From NCBI RefSeq assembly GCF_014635245.1, contig NZ_BMCP01000002.1, forward strand, positions 310,001 to 374,000: a stretch of 64,000 nucleotides of DNA. The letters are read 5' to 3'. The position numbers were made by a program, and so were the translations under genes. Position 1 is the stretch's first letter; the number at the start of each line of letters is the position of its first letter. Below the pieces are notes generated by a model. It ran no database searches. It saw only the letters and a list, made by a program, of their open reading frames with translations, and was not told where the DNA came from. Source of the DNA: Agaricicola taiwanensis (GTDB lineage: Bacteria > Pseudomonadota > Alphaproteobacteria > Rhizobiales > Methylopilaceae). Of this stretch, positions 37,197-45,177 are shown piece by piece.

Positions 37197-38471
37197 ATGC
37201 CCGAGTTTCTTCTGCATAACCTTCGCCTGCTCGACCCCGAGGCAGGGCGGCTCGTGTCCGGCATGAAGGTGCTGGTGCGCGATGACCGGTTCGTTGGCGT
37301 CGGCTCTGATGTGGATGCGCCGCCGGAAGTGCCGCGGCTCGACCTTGGCGGCCGGGTGCTGATGCCAGGGCTGATCGATTGCCATGCCCACATCATGTCC
37401 ATCAAGACCAAATGGGCCAACAATACCTTGATGCATATGACGCATTCCTTCGCGAATGCGGCGGCGGCGATCAAGCTGCGCAAGATCCTGATGCGCGGCT
37501 TCACCACCATCCGCGACGCGGCGGGTGCCGACATGGGCCACCGCGACGCGGTCGCCAGTGGCCTGCTGGTCGGTCCGCGCCTCTTCGTCTGTGGGCGCGG
37601 CATCAGCCAGACCGGCGGGCATGGCGACTTCCGCACCCGCGTCGATCACGCCTTTCCCTGCGCCTGTCATCACCTCTCGGCCGGGACCACCGGCGGCATC
37701 GCACGACTGGCTGATGGCGTGACGGAAGTGCGCCGCGCGGTGCGTGACGAGATCCGGCTGGGCGCCGATCAGATCAAGGTCTTCGCCTCCGGCGGTGTCG
37801 GCTCCGATGCCGATCCCATTCACTTCCTGCAGTATTCGATGGATGAGCTCAGGGCCATCGTGGAGGAAACCGAGAACGGCGCGACCTATGCCATGGCCCA
37901 TGCCTATACCGCCGAGGCCATTTACCGTGCGGTCGACGCCGGCATCCGCACCATCGAGCATGGCAACTTCCTCGATGCGCATGCCGCCGATCTCATGGCC
38001 GAACGCGAGGCCTATCTCGTGCCGACGCTGGTCGCCTATGAGGCGACCATGAAGTTCGGACGTGAGCAGGGCTACCCCGAGCAGAACATGAAGAAGAACG
38101 AATATGTCCTCTCCGTCGGCACGCAGTCGCTGGAGGTGGCGAAGGCCGCCGGTGTGAAGACCGCCTTCGGGACAGACCTCATCGGGGAGCTCGACAGTCA
38201 CCAGAGTGAGGAATTCGAGATCCGCGCCCGGGTTCTCTCCAACGCTGAAGTCATTCGCAGCGCCACCACCATCGCTGCCGAGGTGGTTCGCCGGGTGGGC
38301 GAACTCGGCGTCATTGCCGAAGGTGCTTACGCCGATGCCTTGGTGCTCGACGGCAATCCGCTTGAGGATATCGGTCTTCTCGCCAGCGGCGGCGACGACA
38401 TTCGCGTCATCATGAAGGACGGCAAGCTCTGGAAGAACGAGCTCGGTCTTCAACTGGGCGGGGAGGCGTGA
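37197..38471 (+). CDS. Metal-dependent amidohydrolase (first of tandem pair)
   Basis: A 424-residue amidohydrolase-superfamily protein of the imidazolonepropionase/Xaa-Pro dipeptidase-like group. Metal ligands appear in order: HAH in GLIDCHAHIMS, the Lys of DQIKVFASGG, His in MAHAYTAEA and TIEHGNFLD, and Asp in AFGTDLIGELD. It would hydrolyse a C-N bond, in a dipeptide, cyclic amide or imide. The start is ATG 37197. The neighbour at 38474 has the same length and closely similar sequence throughout. Confidence 0.88.
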   Translation: MPEFLLHNLRLLDPEAGRLVSGMKVLVRDDRFVGVGSDVDAPPEVPRLDLGGRVLMPGLIDCHAHIMSIKTKWANNTLMHMTHSFANAAAAIKLRKILMRGFTTIRDAAGADMGHRDAVASGLLVGPRLFVCGRGISQTGGHGDFRTRVDHAFPCACHHLSAGTTGGIARLADGVTEVRRAVRDEIRLGADQIKVFASGGVGSDADPIHFLQYSMDELRAIVEETENGATYAMAHAYTAEAIYRAVDAGIRTIEHGNFLDAHAADLMAEREAYLVPTLVAYEATMKFGREQGYPEQNMKKNEYVLSVGTQSLEVAKAAGVKTAFGTDLIGELDSHQSEEFEIRARVLSNAEVIRSATTIAAEVVRRVGELGVIAEGAYADALVLDGNPLEDIGLLASGGDDIRVIMKDGKLWKNELGLQLGGEA

Positions 38472-38473
38472 TC

Positions 38474-39748
38474 ATGGCTGATGTCTTCTTCCACAACCTG
38501 CGCCTGCTCGACCCCGAAGCCGGACAGCTGAAGCCCGGCATGTGCGTTCTCATGCGTGGCAACCGCTTTATCGGTGTGGGTGAGCAGGTCGAGGCACCCT
38601 CCGACGCGGTGAAGATCGATCTTGGCGGTCGTGTGATGATGCCGGGCCTGATCGACTGCCACGTGCATGTGACATCGATCAAGACGGTCTGGGCCAACAA
38701 GTCCTATATGTTCCTGCTGCCCTCGGCAGTCGCTGCCGCCACATGGAGCCGCATGCAGAAGATGCTCATGCGCGGCTTCACCACCGCGCGCGATGTGGGC
38801 GGTGCCGATATGGGACATCGCGAGGCGGTGGAGCAGGGGCTTGTCATCGGCCCGCGCCTCTTCGTCTGCGGACGATCCATCAGCCAGACCGGCGGCCATG
38901 GTGACCAGCGGACACGGGTCGATCATCCCGTGCCATCCAACTCCTTCCACTTCACTGGGGGTGTTTCCGGCAACCGCCGCGTGGCGGACGGTGTCGATGA
39001 GGTGCGCCGCGCGGTGCGTGATGAAATCCGCCTCGGCGCCGATCACATCAAGCTGCAGGTCGGCGGCGGCGTCGGCTCGCCGGCCGATCCGATCCATTTC
39101 GTGCAGTATTCCATGGAAGAGCTGCGCGCTGCCGTGGAAGAAGCGGCCAATGCCCATACCTATGTCGCCTGCCATTCCTATACGGCAAAGGCGGTGGCGC
39201 GCGCGGTGAGGGCGGGCATCCGCACCATCGAACATGCCAACTTCCTCGATGCTCCCACCGCCGATCTCATGGTGGAGCATGGCGCCATCATGGTGCCGAC
39301 GCTCGTCGCCTATGAGGCGACCATGAAATTTGGCGCGCAGCAGGGCTATCCCGCTGAAAACCTGAAGAAGAACGAGCGGGTTCTTGCCGTGGGCACGACC
39401 TCGCTTGAGATCGCCAAGGCAGCCGGCGTACCCATGGCTTTCGGCACCGACCTGATCGGCGAACTCGACGGCTATCAGAATGACGAGTTTGAGATCCGGT
39501 CGCGCGTTCTGTCCAACGCCGAGATCATCCACAGCGCCACCGTCATGGGCGCGGAAGTGGTGCGGCGTAAGGGCGAGCTCGGTGTGATCGCCGAAGGTGC
39601 CTTCGCCGATGCGCTGGTGCTTGACGGCAATCCGCTTGATGACATCAATCTTCTCGCCAGCGGCGGACCCGACTTCAAGGTCATCCTCGCCAATGGGCAG
39701 ATCGTGAAGGATGAGGAAGGGCTGACCGGACTGCCTGTCGCCGGCTAG
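38474..39748 (+). CDS. Metal-dependent amidohydrolase (second of tandem pair)
   Basis: A 424-residue paralogue of the preceding gene. The ligand motifs are the same type: HVH in GLIDCHVHVTS, Lys in DHIKLQVGGG, His in ACHSYTAKA and TIEHANFLD, Asp in AFGTDLIGELD. The start chosen is ATG 38474, with GGGGAGG 8 bases upstream; a GTG at 38468 overlapping the previous stop is also possible. Differences in the Lys segment (VFAS versus LQVG) suggest the two enzymes differ in substrate. A strong bidirectional terminator follows. Confidence 0.88.
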   Translation: MADVFFHNLRLLDPEAGQLKPGMCVLMRGNRFIGVGEQVEAPSDAVKIDLGGRVMMPGLIDCHVHVTSIKTVWANKSYMFLLPSAVAAATWSRMQKMLMRGFTTARDVGGADMGHREAVEQGLVIGPRLFVCGRSISQTGGHGDQRTRVDHPVPSNSFHFTGGVSGNRRVADGVDEVRRAVRDEIRLGADHIKLQVGGGVGSPADPIHFVQYSMEELRAAVEEAANAHTYVACHSYTAKAVARAVRAGIRTIEHANFLDAPTADLMVEHGAIMVPTLVAYEATMKFGAQQGYPAENLKKNERVLAVGTTSLEIAKAAGVPMAFGTDLIGELDGYQNDEFEIRSRVLSNAEIIHSATVMGAEVVRRKGELGVIAEGAFADALVLDGNPLDDINLLASGGPDFKVILANGQIVKDEEGLTGLPVAG

Positions 39749-39768
39749 CGGGAAATCGATGCGGAAGT

Positions 39769-39802
39769 AAAAAACCCGCTGGGATCGCCAGCGGGTTTTT
39801 TC
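39769..39802. terminator. Bidirectional terminator between convergent operons
   Basis: CCCGCTGG and CCAGCGGG pair over a 5-base loop, flanked by an A run on the left and a T run on the right. It can end both the rightward amidohydrolase operon and the leftward DapA-family gene. Confidence 0.88.
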
Positions 39803-39822
39803 GTTTCTAGCTATGTCGAGGT

Positions 39823-40782
39823 TCAGGCGTGTGCCGGAACGGGCGCCTTGCATGCCTGGAGCGCGCGCTCCAGCAGTGCGAGTTCCTCCTTTGGCACGGT
39901 CGCCAATGGCGGCCGCACGCTGTCGCTTTCGATCACGCCGAGGATGGTGAGGCAGGCCTTCAGCCGCGCCACGGCGCGCGACGCGGGGGCGTTGCGATAG
40001 ATGAGGGTTGCCAGTGGCTGGATCTGCTGGTGCAGCGCTTTTGCGCGTGACCAGTCCTGCGCCTGGGCCGAGGCCCAGAGATCGCAGATCAGCCCTGGGA
40101 TTACAGCCGCCAAGCTGACCTGACTGCCTTCGGTGCCGATAAGATAGTTGACCAAAAGATGCTCGTCACCGGAACCATAGACGGTGATGTCGGGACGCCT
40201 GGCCTTGATCTCGTCGCGGACGAGTTCGGTCATGGCGATTTCCCAGCTCCCGTCCTTGACGCCTCGGACGCGCTCCAGACCCACCAGCTCTCGGATCACC
40301 TCGAAGGAATAGGCGAACTTCCCTGAATTGACCGGTGCCTGATAAAACATCAGCGGCGTTGTCACCGCATCGTGGATCATGCGGTGATGGGTGAGGATGG
40401 AGGAGGGTTCGGCGCCCAGCGCCCAGCTGTTGGGCTGGAACACGAGCAGTGCGTCGGAGCCTGCCTTCTCAAGACGAACCGCCTGCCGCACGGCGTTTTC
40501 GCTGCTTTCCGAATAGACGCCGCTGGTGATCATGATGCGTGACGGCACCACCTCGCGGGTGAGGCGGACGACGCGCTCCTTCTCCTCATCGCTGGTGAGG
40601 CTGTTTTCGCCGGCGTGGCCATTGACCAGAAGGCCGGTGATGCCCTCGTGGCCCATGATGAATTCCAGCTGCCGACGGTAGCCGTTTTCATCCAGGCTGT
40701 AGTCCGAACGGTAGGGAAGGACGACCGCCGCATGGATGCCGGCAGTGAAGGCGGAATGTGCACTGGTGATGGTGTTTGGCAA
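39823..40782 (-). CDS. DapA-family lyase (dihydrodipicolinate synthase superfamily), NGHAGE subtype
   Basis: A 319-residue class I aldolase-type TIM barrel. The Schiff-base Lys lies in GVKDGSWE and the catalytic Tyr is kept in MFYQAPVNSG. The pyruvate-carboxylate loop, usually GTTGE, reads LLVNGHAGENSL. Members of the superfamily cleave or condense 2-keto acids. A true lysine-pathway DapA is unlikely, given the altered loop and catabolic context. The start is TTG at 40782. A copy of the putative LysR operator lies at 40835-40863. Confidence 0.85.
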   Translation of the reverse strand: MPNTITSAHSAFTAGIHAAVVLPYRSDYSLDENGYRRQLEFIMGHEGITGLLVNGHAGENSLTSDEEKERVVRLTREVVPSRIMITSGVYSESSENAVRQAVRLEKAGSDALLVFQPNSWALGAEPSSILTHHRMIHDAVTTPLMFYQAPVNSGKFAYSFEVIRELVGLERVRGVKDGSWEIAMTELVRDEIKARRPDITVYGSGDEHLLVNYLIGTEGSQVSLAAVIPGLICDLWASAQAQDWSRAKALHQQIQPLATLIYRNAPASRAVARLKACLTILGVIESDSVRPPLATVPKEELALLERALQACKAPVPAHA

Positions 40783-40834
40783 GACTTGTAACCCGATGAA
40801 CTGGCCAGAGTGTCGGTCTTCGCACCCGGCAGCG

Positions 40835-40863
40835 GAAATGCCTTTTGTGCATCTATTCGATGC
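40835..40863 (-). promoter_or_regulatory. Putative LysR operator C, before the DapA-family gene
   Basis: Read on the minus strand, GCAT-N7-ATGC-N7-GCAT followed by TTC, the same architecture as site B. The last GCATTTC ends 53 bases before the TTG start of the DapA-family gene. The plus-strand segment ATTCGATGCGG is also shared with site A. Confidence 0.5.
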
Positions 40864-40878
40864 GGGGAGGCCGGAGCC

Positions 40879-42246
40879 TCAGCGGTCGTGATCCAGCGCC
40901 TTTTCGATCCGGGCGGCCGCCTCGCCGGCGGTCGCAATCGCCGCGTCCATACAGGGAAACTCCAGATAGTCGCCGGCCAGGTGCACCCGCCCGAGATCGC
41001 GCGTCAAAGCCGGCTGCAGCGCGGCGCGTCCGGGGAATGAATAGGGCGCGCCCTGCGGCCAGCGCTGCACGATGACCTCGCGGACGATGGCCTTCGATCC
41101 GGGGAAAAGGCGATTGAGATCGGCAATGAAGCGCGACGCGATCTCCTCATCACTCTGCTGCATCAATTCCGCGGCGCCCCGCGCTCCACGGAACAGCATC
41201 AGGCTGCCGCCGGGCTTGCGCGGGCCGACACGAAGGGTGCTTGCCTGATTGAAGAACACGCCGAAGGAGAGGCCCGGCGTTGCGATGGCGTAGTTGTTGT
41301 CCCACGGCATCGGGCCGGTCTCCGCGGTCAGCACCGCCGCCGACAGGAACGCGCCATAGCGAATCTGGCCGAGAGCGCTGGCAGTATCGTCCGGCAGGTC
41401 ATGCAGAATCCGTTGCGCCACATCGGCCTGCGTAGCCACGATGACATGTCGTGCCGAGACCTGACGCTGCTCACCTTCCTTGACGTAGGTGACCGTGACA
41501 GCTTCCTCTCCCGACACCACTGAGGCGGCGGGCGCATTCAAGACCAGGCGCTCGCCCAGCGCGGCGGCGATCGCCTGCGGCAGTCGCGCCGATCCGCCGA
41601 AGAGATTGCGGCCGAAGGAATGCTTGCTCCATACCTGGGCAAAGGAGGTCAGCCCATATCCTGCCGCCATCTCTTCAGGATCGGCTGAGGTGCGCTCGGT
41701 GATGGTGCGCAGCATCAGCTCGATGTCCGGGTGAAGCGGGCCCACATAGTTCTGCAAGGTGCGATCATTGTCGAAGGACAGTTGCCGCACCCGGCGCTCC
41801 GCCGGGCTCTCGCCTCCGACCGGCTTCTGGACATCCAGCAGTCGCAGCACCCCGCCGCGCAGCTTCAGGCCCATCTTGATGAAGGATAGCCGTGCCGTGA
41901 GGCTCAGCGGCAGCCGTAGCGGGAAGGTCTCCGAGCGGCCGCCGGCAACGACACGGCCTTTAAAGGCGATGCCCATCCGGTCGCCGGGGATGGGCCGCGC
42001 CTCAAGCCCAAGATCGCGCACGAGCGCTCCCGCGGGCGAAGTTTCGTCGCCAAACAGATGGGCGCCGAAATTCAGCCAGTAGTTACCACGGGGTTCCGAG
42101 CGCAGCCGCCCGCCGGGACGATCGCTCGCTTCCAGCACCAGGATGTTGCGATGGCGCAGTTTCCAGGCCGCGCTGAGGCCGCCGATGCCGGCGCCGACGA
42201 TGACGGCATCATAGGCGGGAGAAAAAGGCACGGCTGGCACGTCCAC
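40879..42246 (-). CDS. FAD-dependent amine oxidase-family oxidoreductase (PPOX-like)
   Basis: A 455-residue flavoprotein of the flavin amine oxidase/protoporphyrinogen oxidase superfamily. The FAD motif VIVGAGIGGLSAAWKL starts near residue 15, followed by LEASDRPGGRLRS, and the C-terminal FAD contact reads VHLAGDYLEFPCMDAAIATAGEAA. The start is GTG at 42246. It is divergent from the LysR gene and sits inside the catabolic locus, so oxidation of an amine in that pathway is more likely than haem synthesis, but the latter cannot be ruled out. Confidence 0.83.
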   Translation of the reverse strand: MDVPAVPFSPAYDAVIVGAGIGGLSAAWKLRHRNILVLEASDRPGGRLRSEPRGNYWLNFGAHLFGDETSPAGALVRDLGLEARPIPGDRMGIAFKGRVVAGGRSETFPLRLPLSLTARLSFIKMGLKLRGGVLRLLDVQKPVGGESPAERRVRQLSFDNDRTLQNYVGPLHPDIELMLRTITERTSADPEEMAAGYGLTSFAQVWSKHSFGRNLFGGSARLPQAIAAALGERLVLNAPAASVVSGEEAVTVTYVKEGEQRQVSARHVIVATQADVAQRILHDLPDDTASALGQIRYGAFLSAAVLTAETGPMPWDNNYAIATPGLSFGVFFNQASTLRVGPRKPGGSLMLFRGARGAAELMQQSDEEIASRFIADLNRLFPGSKAIVREVIVQRWPQGAPYSFPGRAALQPALTRDLGRVHLAGDYLEFPCMDAAIATAGEAAARIEKALDHDR

Positions 42247-42328
42247 CTCTGGCTAAATTCTAGGCATGGATCAGTTGCAAGGCTGCAGCCTAAACATGCT
42301 CGTTTGATCCGCAACCATTGAAAATCTA

Positions 42329-42341
42329 GGAGAATTTCTCC
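42329..42341. promoter_or_regulatory. Palindrome in the divergent region before the LysR gene
   Basis: GGAGAA-T-TTCTCC is a perfect 6-base dyad in the 225-base region between the FAD oxidoreductase and LysR genes. A GCAT-N6-ATGC element at 42422-42435 resembles the operator family with one base less spacing. Either could serve autoregulation. Confidence 0.3.
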
Positions 42342-42471
42342 CGCGTATTGGTCGTCAGCTGGTCGAGATCATCTCCTGCCTCATCTGAAGACATTTTGAG
42401 ATTAGTCTTTGGTCAGCGGCGGCATTGACAGATGCTTACGCGGTCATGACACTTCGATGAAATGAGATCGG

Positions 42472-43413
42472 ATGATAGTGACCATGAGCTCGCTGCATAA
42501 CTTCTTGTCTGGTCTGGACCTGCGCAAGATCAAGCACATGCTGGCGCTGGCCGAGCATGGCTCGTTCTGCAAGGCCGCCGAAGCCATGAACATCACCCAG
42601 CCGGCGCTGAGCCGCAGCATCCAGTCGCTGGAGGATGCACTCGGCGTGAGGCTGTTCGACCGTGCGTCGCGCAACATCCAGCTCACTCCGGTTGGTTATC
42701 TCGGCATCGAAGCGGCGCGGCAGATCTTGGCAAGCGCGGCGGAGTTTCATCGCATGGTCGGCCATGCCGACCTCGACGAGATCGGTGAACTGAAGATCGG
42801 GCTCGGCAATGTGACCTCGGCGCTGTTCGGCCCACCGCTGTTGCGTGGATTCGCCGAGCGGCATCCGCAGCTTCGGCTCATCCTCCAAGTCGATGCGCCG
42901 GAGAAGCTTTATGACATGCTGCTCACCGAACGCATCGATGTGGTGGTCGGCAATACGGAGGCCATGCCGTCGTTCGTCGAATTCGACATTGATACGGTCG
43001 GATCGTTCCAGCGCGGCTTCTTTGCCCGCGCCGGCCATCCTCTGTGCGAGAAGGAGGTCCTGACCACCGACGATCTGGCGGCCTATGCGGTGGGGGCCAC
43101 TTACCCGCTGCCGGAGTCGGTCGTTAAAACCATCAAGAACACCTATGGTTTCGGTTCGGTCGATGCCTTCTTCCGTCTTCGCTCCAACCACTATGGGGCA
43201 CTGGTCGATCTCATGCTCAACAGCGATGCGGTGGTCTTCGGGTCGAACATTGCCTACCTCAGGCAGTTCCGGGCAGGCGAGGTGGTCCAACTCAATGTGA
43301 CGCCGCTGTTCCCGGCAGACATGCCCCTAACGATCGCATCCGTGGCGGGGCGCACCATCTCGCCGACCGCACCGCTGATCGGCTCCATCATCCGCGAAAG
43401 CATTGCCGCCTAG
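42472..43413 (+). CDS. LysR-family regulator of the amidohydrolase/amidase locus (inferred)
   Basis: A 313-residue LysR-type regulator. The N-terminal helix-turn-helix reads HGSFCKAAEAMNITQPALSR, then SIQSLEDALGVRLFDRASR; the co-inducer domain begins near LKIGLGNVTSALFGPPLL. ATG 42472 is used; ATG 42484 is the alternative. Three GCAT-N7-ATGC-N7-GCAT sites lie before nearby operons (32.8, 40.8 and 43.4 kb). This is the only LysR gene near them, so it is the leading candidate to bind them. Confidence 0.88.
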   Translation: MIVTMSSLHNFLSGLDLRKIKHMLALAEHGSFCKAAEAMNITQPALSRSIQSLEDALGVRLFDRASRNIQLTPVGYLGIEAARQILASAAEFHRMVGHADLDEIGELKIGLGNVTSALFGPPLLRGFAERHPQLRLILQVDAPEKLYDMLLTERIDVVVGNTEAMPSFVEFDIDTVGSFQRGFFARAGHPLCEKEVLTTDDLAAYAVGATYPLPESVVKTIKNTYGFGSVDAFFRLRSNHYGALVDLMLNSDAVVFGSNIAYLRQFRAGEVVQLNVTPLFPADMPLTIASVAGRTISPTAPLIGSIIRESIAA

Positions 43414-43419
43414 CACCAC

Positions 43420-43448
43420 GCATCAAAGTCATGCGGCGAAGGCATTTC
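43420..43448 (+). promoter_or_regulatory. Putative LysR operator B, before the amidase-hydantoinase operon
   Basis: GCAT at 43420, ATGC at 43431 and GCAT at 43442 with 7-base gaps, followed by TTC. It lies 62 bases before the AtzG-like start codon, just after the LysR stop, and its right half matches site A at 17 of 18 positions. Confidence 0.55.
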
Positions 43449-43509
43449 AGCGCGCTATCCAAAGGTGGCAGGTTTCGGTCGTGTCCTCGGCAACGATCGG
43501 GAGGAAGTG

Positions 43510-43728
43510 ATGTCCACCGCAGATCCCCTGTGGGTTGAATTCAGCACTCTCTTCAAACGCTCCGGCCTCAGCCTGCCGGAGGAACGACAGCCCGTGCTCT
43601 TTGCCGCCTACCGTGAGGTGAGGGCCTGGAGCGACACCATTCGTGCCTGGGAAAACCCGCCAGCTGCGGAACCAGCCAATGCCTATGCGGTCGCCTCCAT
43701 CCTGCGCGCGGGCGAGGTGGCGCGATGA
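43510..43728 (+). CDS. AtzG-like small amidase partner (DUF4089 type)
   Basis: A 72-residue helical protein: MSTADPLWVEFSTLFKRSGL, then LPEERQPVLFAAYREVRAW, and a Pro/Ala-rich end. Size and layout resemble AtzG and GatC, small subunits that bind and stabilise amidase-signature enzymes; AtzG partners AtzE in cyanuric acid breakdown. The start ATG 43510 follows GGGAGGAAG. The next gene, an AtzE-like amidase, overlaps by four bases (ATGA), which strongly supports a protein complex. It is easily missed in automatic annotation because it is so short. Confidence 0.75.
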   Translation: MSTADPLWVEFSTLFKRSGLSLPEERQPVLFAAYREVRAWSDTIRAWENPPAAEPANAYAVASILRAGEVAR

Positions 43729-45146
43729 GCGATCCCGATCCGTCCCTGTGGCCCATCGCCCAGGCATCCGCCGCCATCGCCGCCGGACGGCTGTCGCCGG
43801 TCGAGCTCGTTGAGGCGACGCTGGCGCGAGTCGAAACCTATGATGGCGCTCTCAACAGCTTCGCGACCCTTGCCAGCGACCACGCCCGGGCGGCCGCCCA
43901 TCGGGCCGAGGCCGAGATTCGCGACGGGCGGCGGCGCGGCCCGTTGCATGGCATCCCGTTCGCCACCAAGGACAATTACGACAGCGCCGGCATCCTGACA
44001 GCCTGTCAGTCGCATATGCGACGTGATCATGTGCCGACAAAGAGCGCCGCAGCCATCGAGCGGATGGAGCAGGCGGGCGCCATCCTCATCGGCAAATGCG
44101 CTACGGCGGAATTCGGGACGGGTGGTCCGAGCCCCGGCATGCTTTTTCCTCCGGCTCGAAATCCTTGGGATCATCAACGCTATACGGGTGGATCTTCAAC
44201 CGGATCTGGAGCCGCAGTGGGCGCCGGCCTCCTGCGGGTGGCGCTCGGTTCCGACACCGGCGGCTCCGTGCGCGGACCGGCGGCTTTCTGCGGGGCGGTC
44301 GGCCTGAAGCCAACCTATGGTCTGGTCTCCCGCCGCGGCGTGTTTCCCTTGTCGTTTTCGCTCGATCACTGCGGGCCGATTGCACGGTCGGTGGAGGATG
44401 CCGCCATTACGCTTGGCGGCATGGCCGGTCCCGACCCGCTGGATCCCGCGAGCGCCATGGTCGATGCGGGAGACTATGTCAGCCAGCTTCGCACCGGCTT
44501 GCGAGGTCTTCGAATCGGTTATCTCAGATCGTGGCCCGCCAAGGATCCCATCACCGATCCTGAGGTTATGGCCGCACTCGATACAGCGGCGGCGATGTTC
44601 CAGGATCTCGGGGCGATGGTGGAAGAAATCGCCTTTGAGGATGAGGACATTTTCCTAGCGGTCGGGCGGACGATCCTGATCTCCGAATATTACGCCGTGC
44701 ATCAGGAAAACCTCCTGCGCCGCCCGGAGCTCTACGAGCGCCCTGCACGCGAAAGGCTGATGGTGGGCGCCTTCGCGCGCGCTTCCGATTACGTGGATGC
44801 GCTGCGGGTGCGCCGCAGGCTGGCACTTGCGTTCAACAACGACATCATGGCTCGATACGATCTCGTGCTCACATCATCGGCGGTGCGGCCCGCCTGGCGG
44901 TTGGATGAAATGCCGGATGAACCAATGCACATGCTCGGCCTGACCACCTATGCCTTCAACGTGACGGGAAATCCGGCGATGTCGCTGCCGTCAGGCTTCA
45001 GCTCGGCAGGATTGCCGTTGTCGCTGCAGATCATAGGGCGCATGTTCGACGAAGCCACGGTGCTGAGAGCCGGCGCTGCCTATGAGGAAGCGACCAATTG
45101 GATGACGCGCCGGCCGGCTCTTGCAAAGGCAGTCCAGGCGGCATGA
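43725..45146 (+). CDS. AtzE-like amidase (amidase signature family)
   Basis: A 473-residue amidase. The Ser-cisSer-Lys triad is visible: Lys82 in PFATKDNYD, Ser157 in YTGGSSTGSG and Ser181 in GSDTGGSVRGPAA, with spacing identical to known members of the family. It hydrolyses an amide to acid and ammonia. Its coupling to an AtzG-like gene suggests an AtzE-type (1-carboxybiuret hydrolase-like) complex, but the substrate may differ, since no cyanuric acid hydrolase is present here. The dihydropyrimidinase gene begins 31 bases later. Confidence 0.88.
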   Translation: MSDPDPSLWPIAQASAAIAAGRLSPVELVEATLARVETYDGALNSFATLASDHARAAAHRAEAEIRDGRRRGPLHGIPFATKDNYDSAGILTACQSHMRRDHVPTKSAAAIERMEQAGAILIGKCATAEFGTGGPSPGMLFPPARNPWDHQRYTGGSSTGSGAAVGAGLLRVALGSDTGGSVRGPAAFCGAVGLKPTYGLVSRRGVFPLSFSLDHCGPIARSVEDAAITLGGMAGPDPLDPASAMVDAGDYVSQLRTGLRGLRIGYLRSWPAKDPITDPEVMAALDTAAAMFQDLGAMVEEIAFEDEDIFLAVGRTILISEYYAVHQENLLRRPELYERPARERLMVGAFARASDYVDALRVRRRLALAFNNDIMARYDLVLTSSAVRPAWRLDEMPDEPMHMLGLTTYAFNVTGNPAMSLPSGFSSAGLPLSLQIIGRMFDEATVLRAGAAYEEATNWMTRRPALAKAVQAA

Positions 45147-45177
45147 TTGGTGAGACGATCGAAAGGAGCCTGACAGC

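Noticed and set aside
37089-38453. 454-codon open frame on the minus strand opposite the first amidohydrolase
   Set aside because: It is antisense to a clear enzyme, has no recognisable motif and reflects codon use in GC-rich DNA. Similar long antisense frames at 38450-39853, 45031-46536 and 20698-21969 were rejected for the same reason.
40879-42246. Calling the FAD oxidoreductase a haem-pathway protoporphyrinogen oxidase
   Set aside because: The similarity is at superfamily level only, and no haem genes are nearby while catabolic genes surround it.
42422-42435. GCAT-N6-ATGC before the LysR gene as a fourth operator
   Set aside because: The gap is one base short and the third block is missing; kept only as a weak autoregulation candidate.
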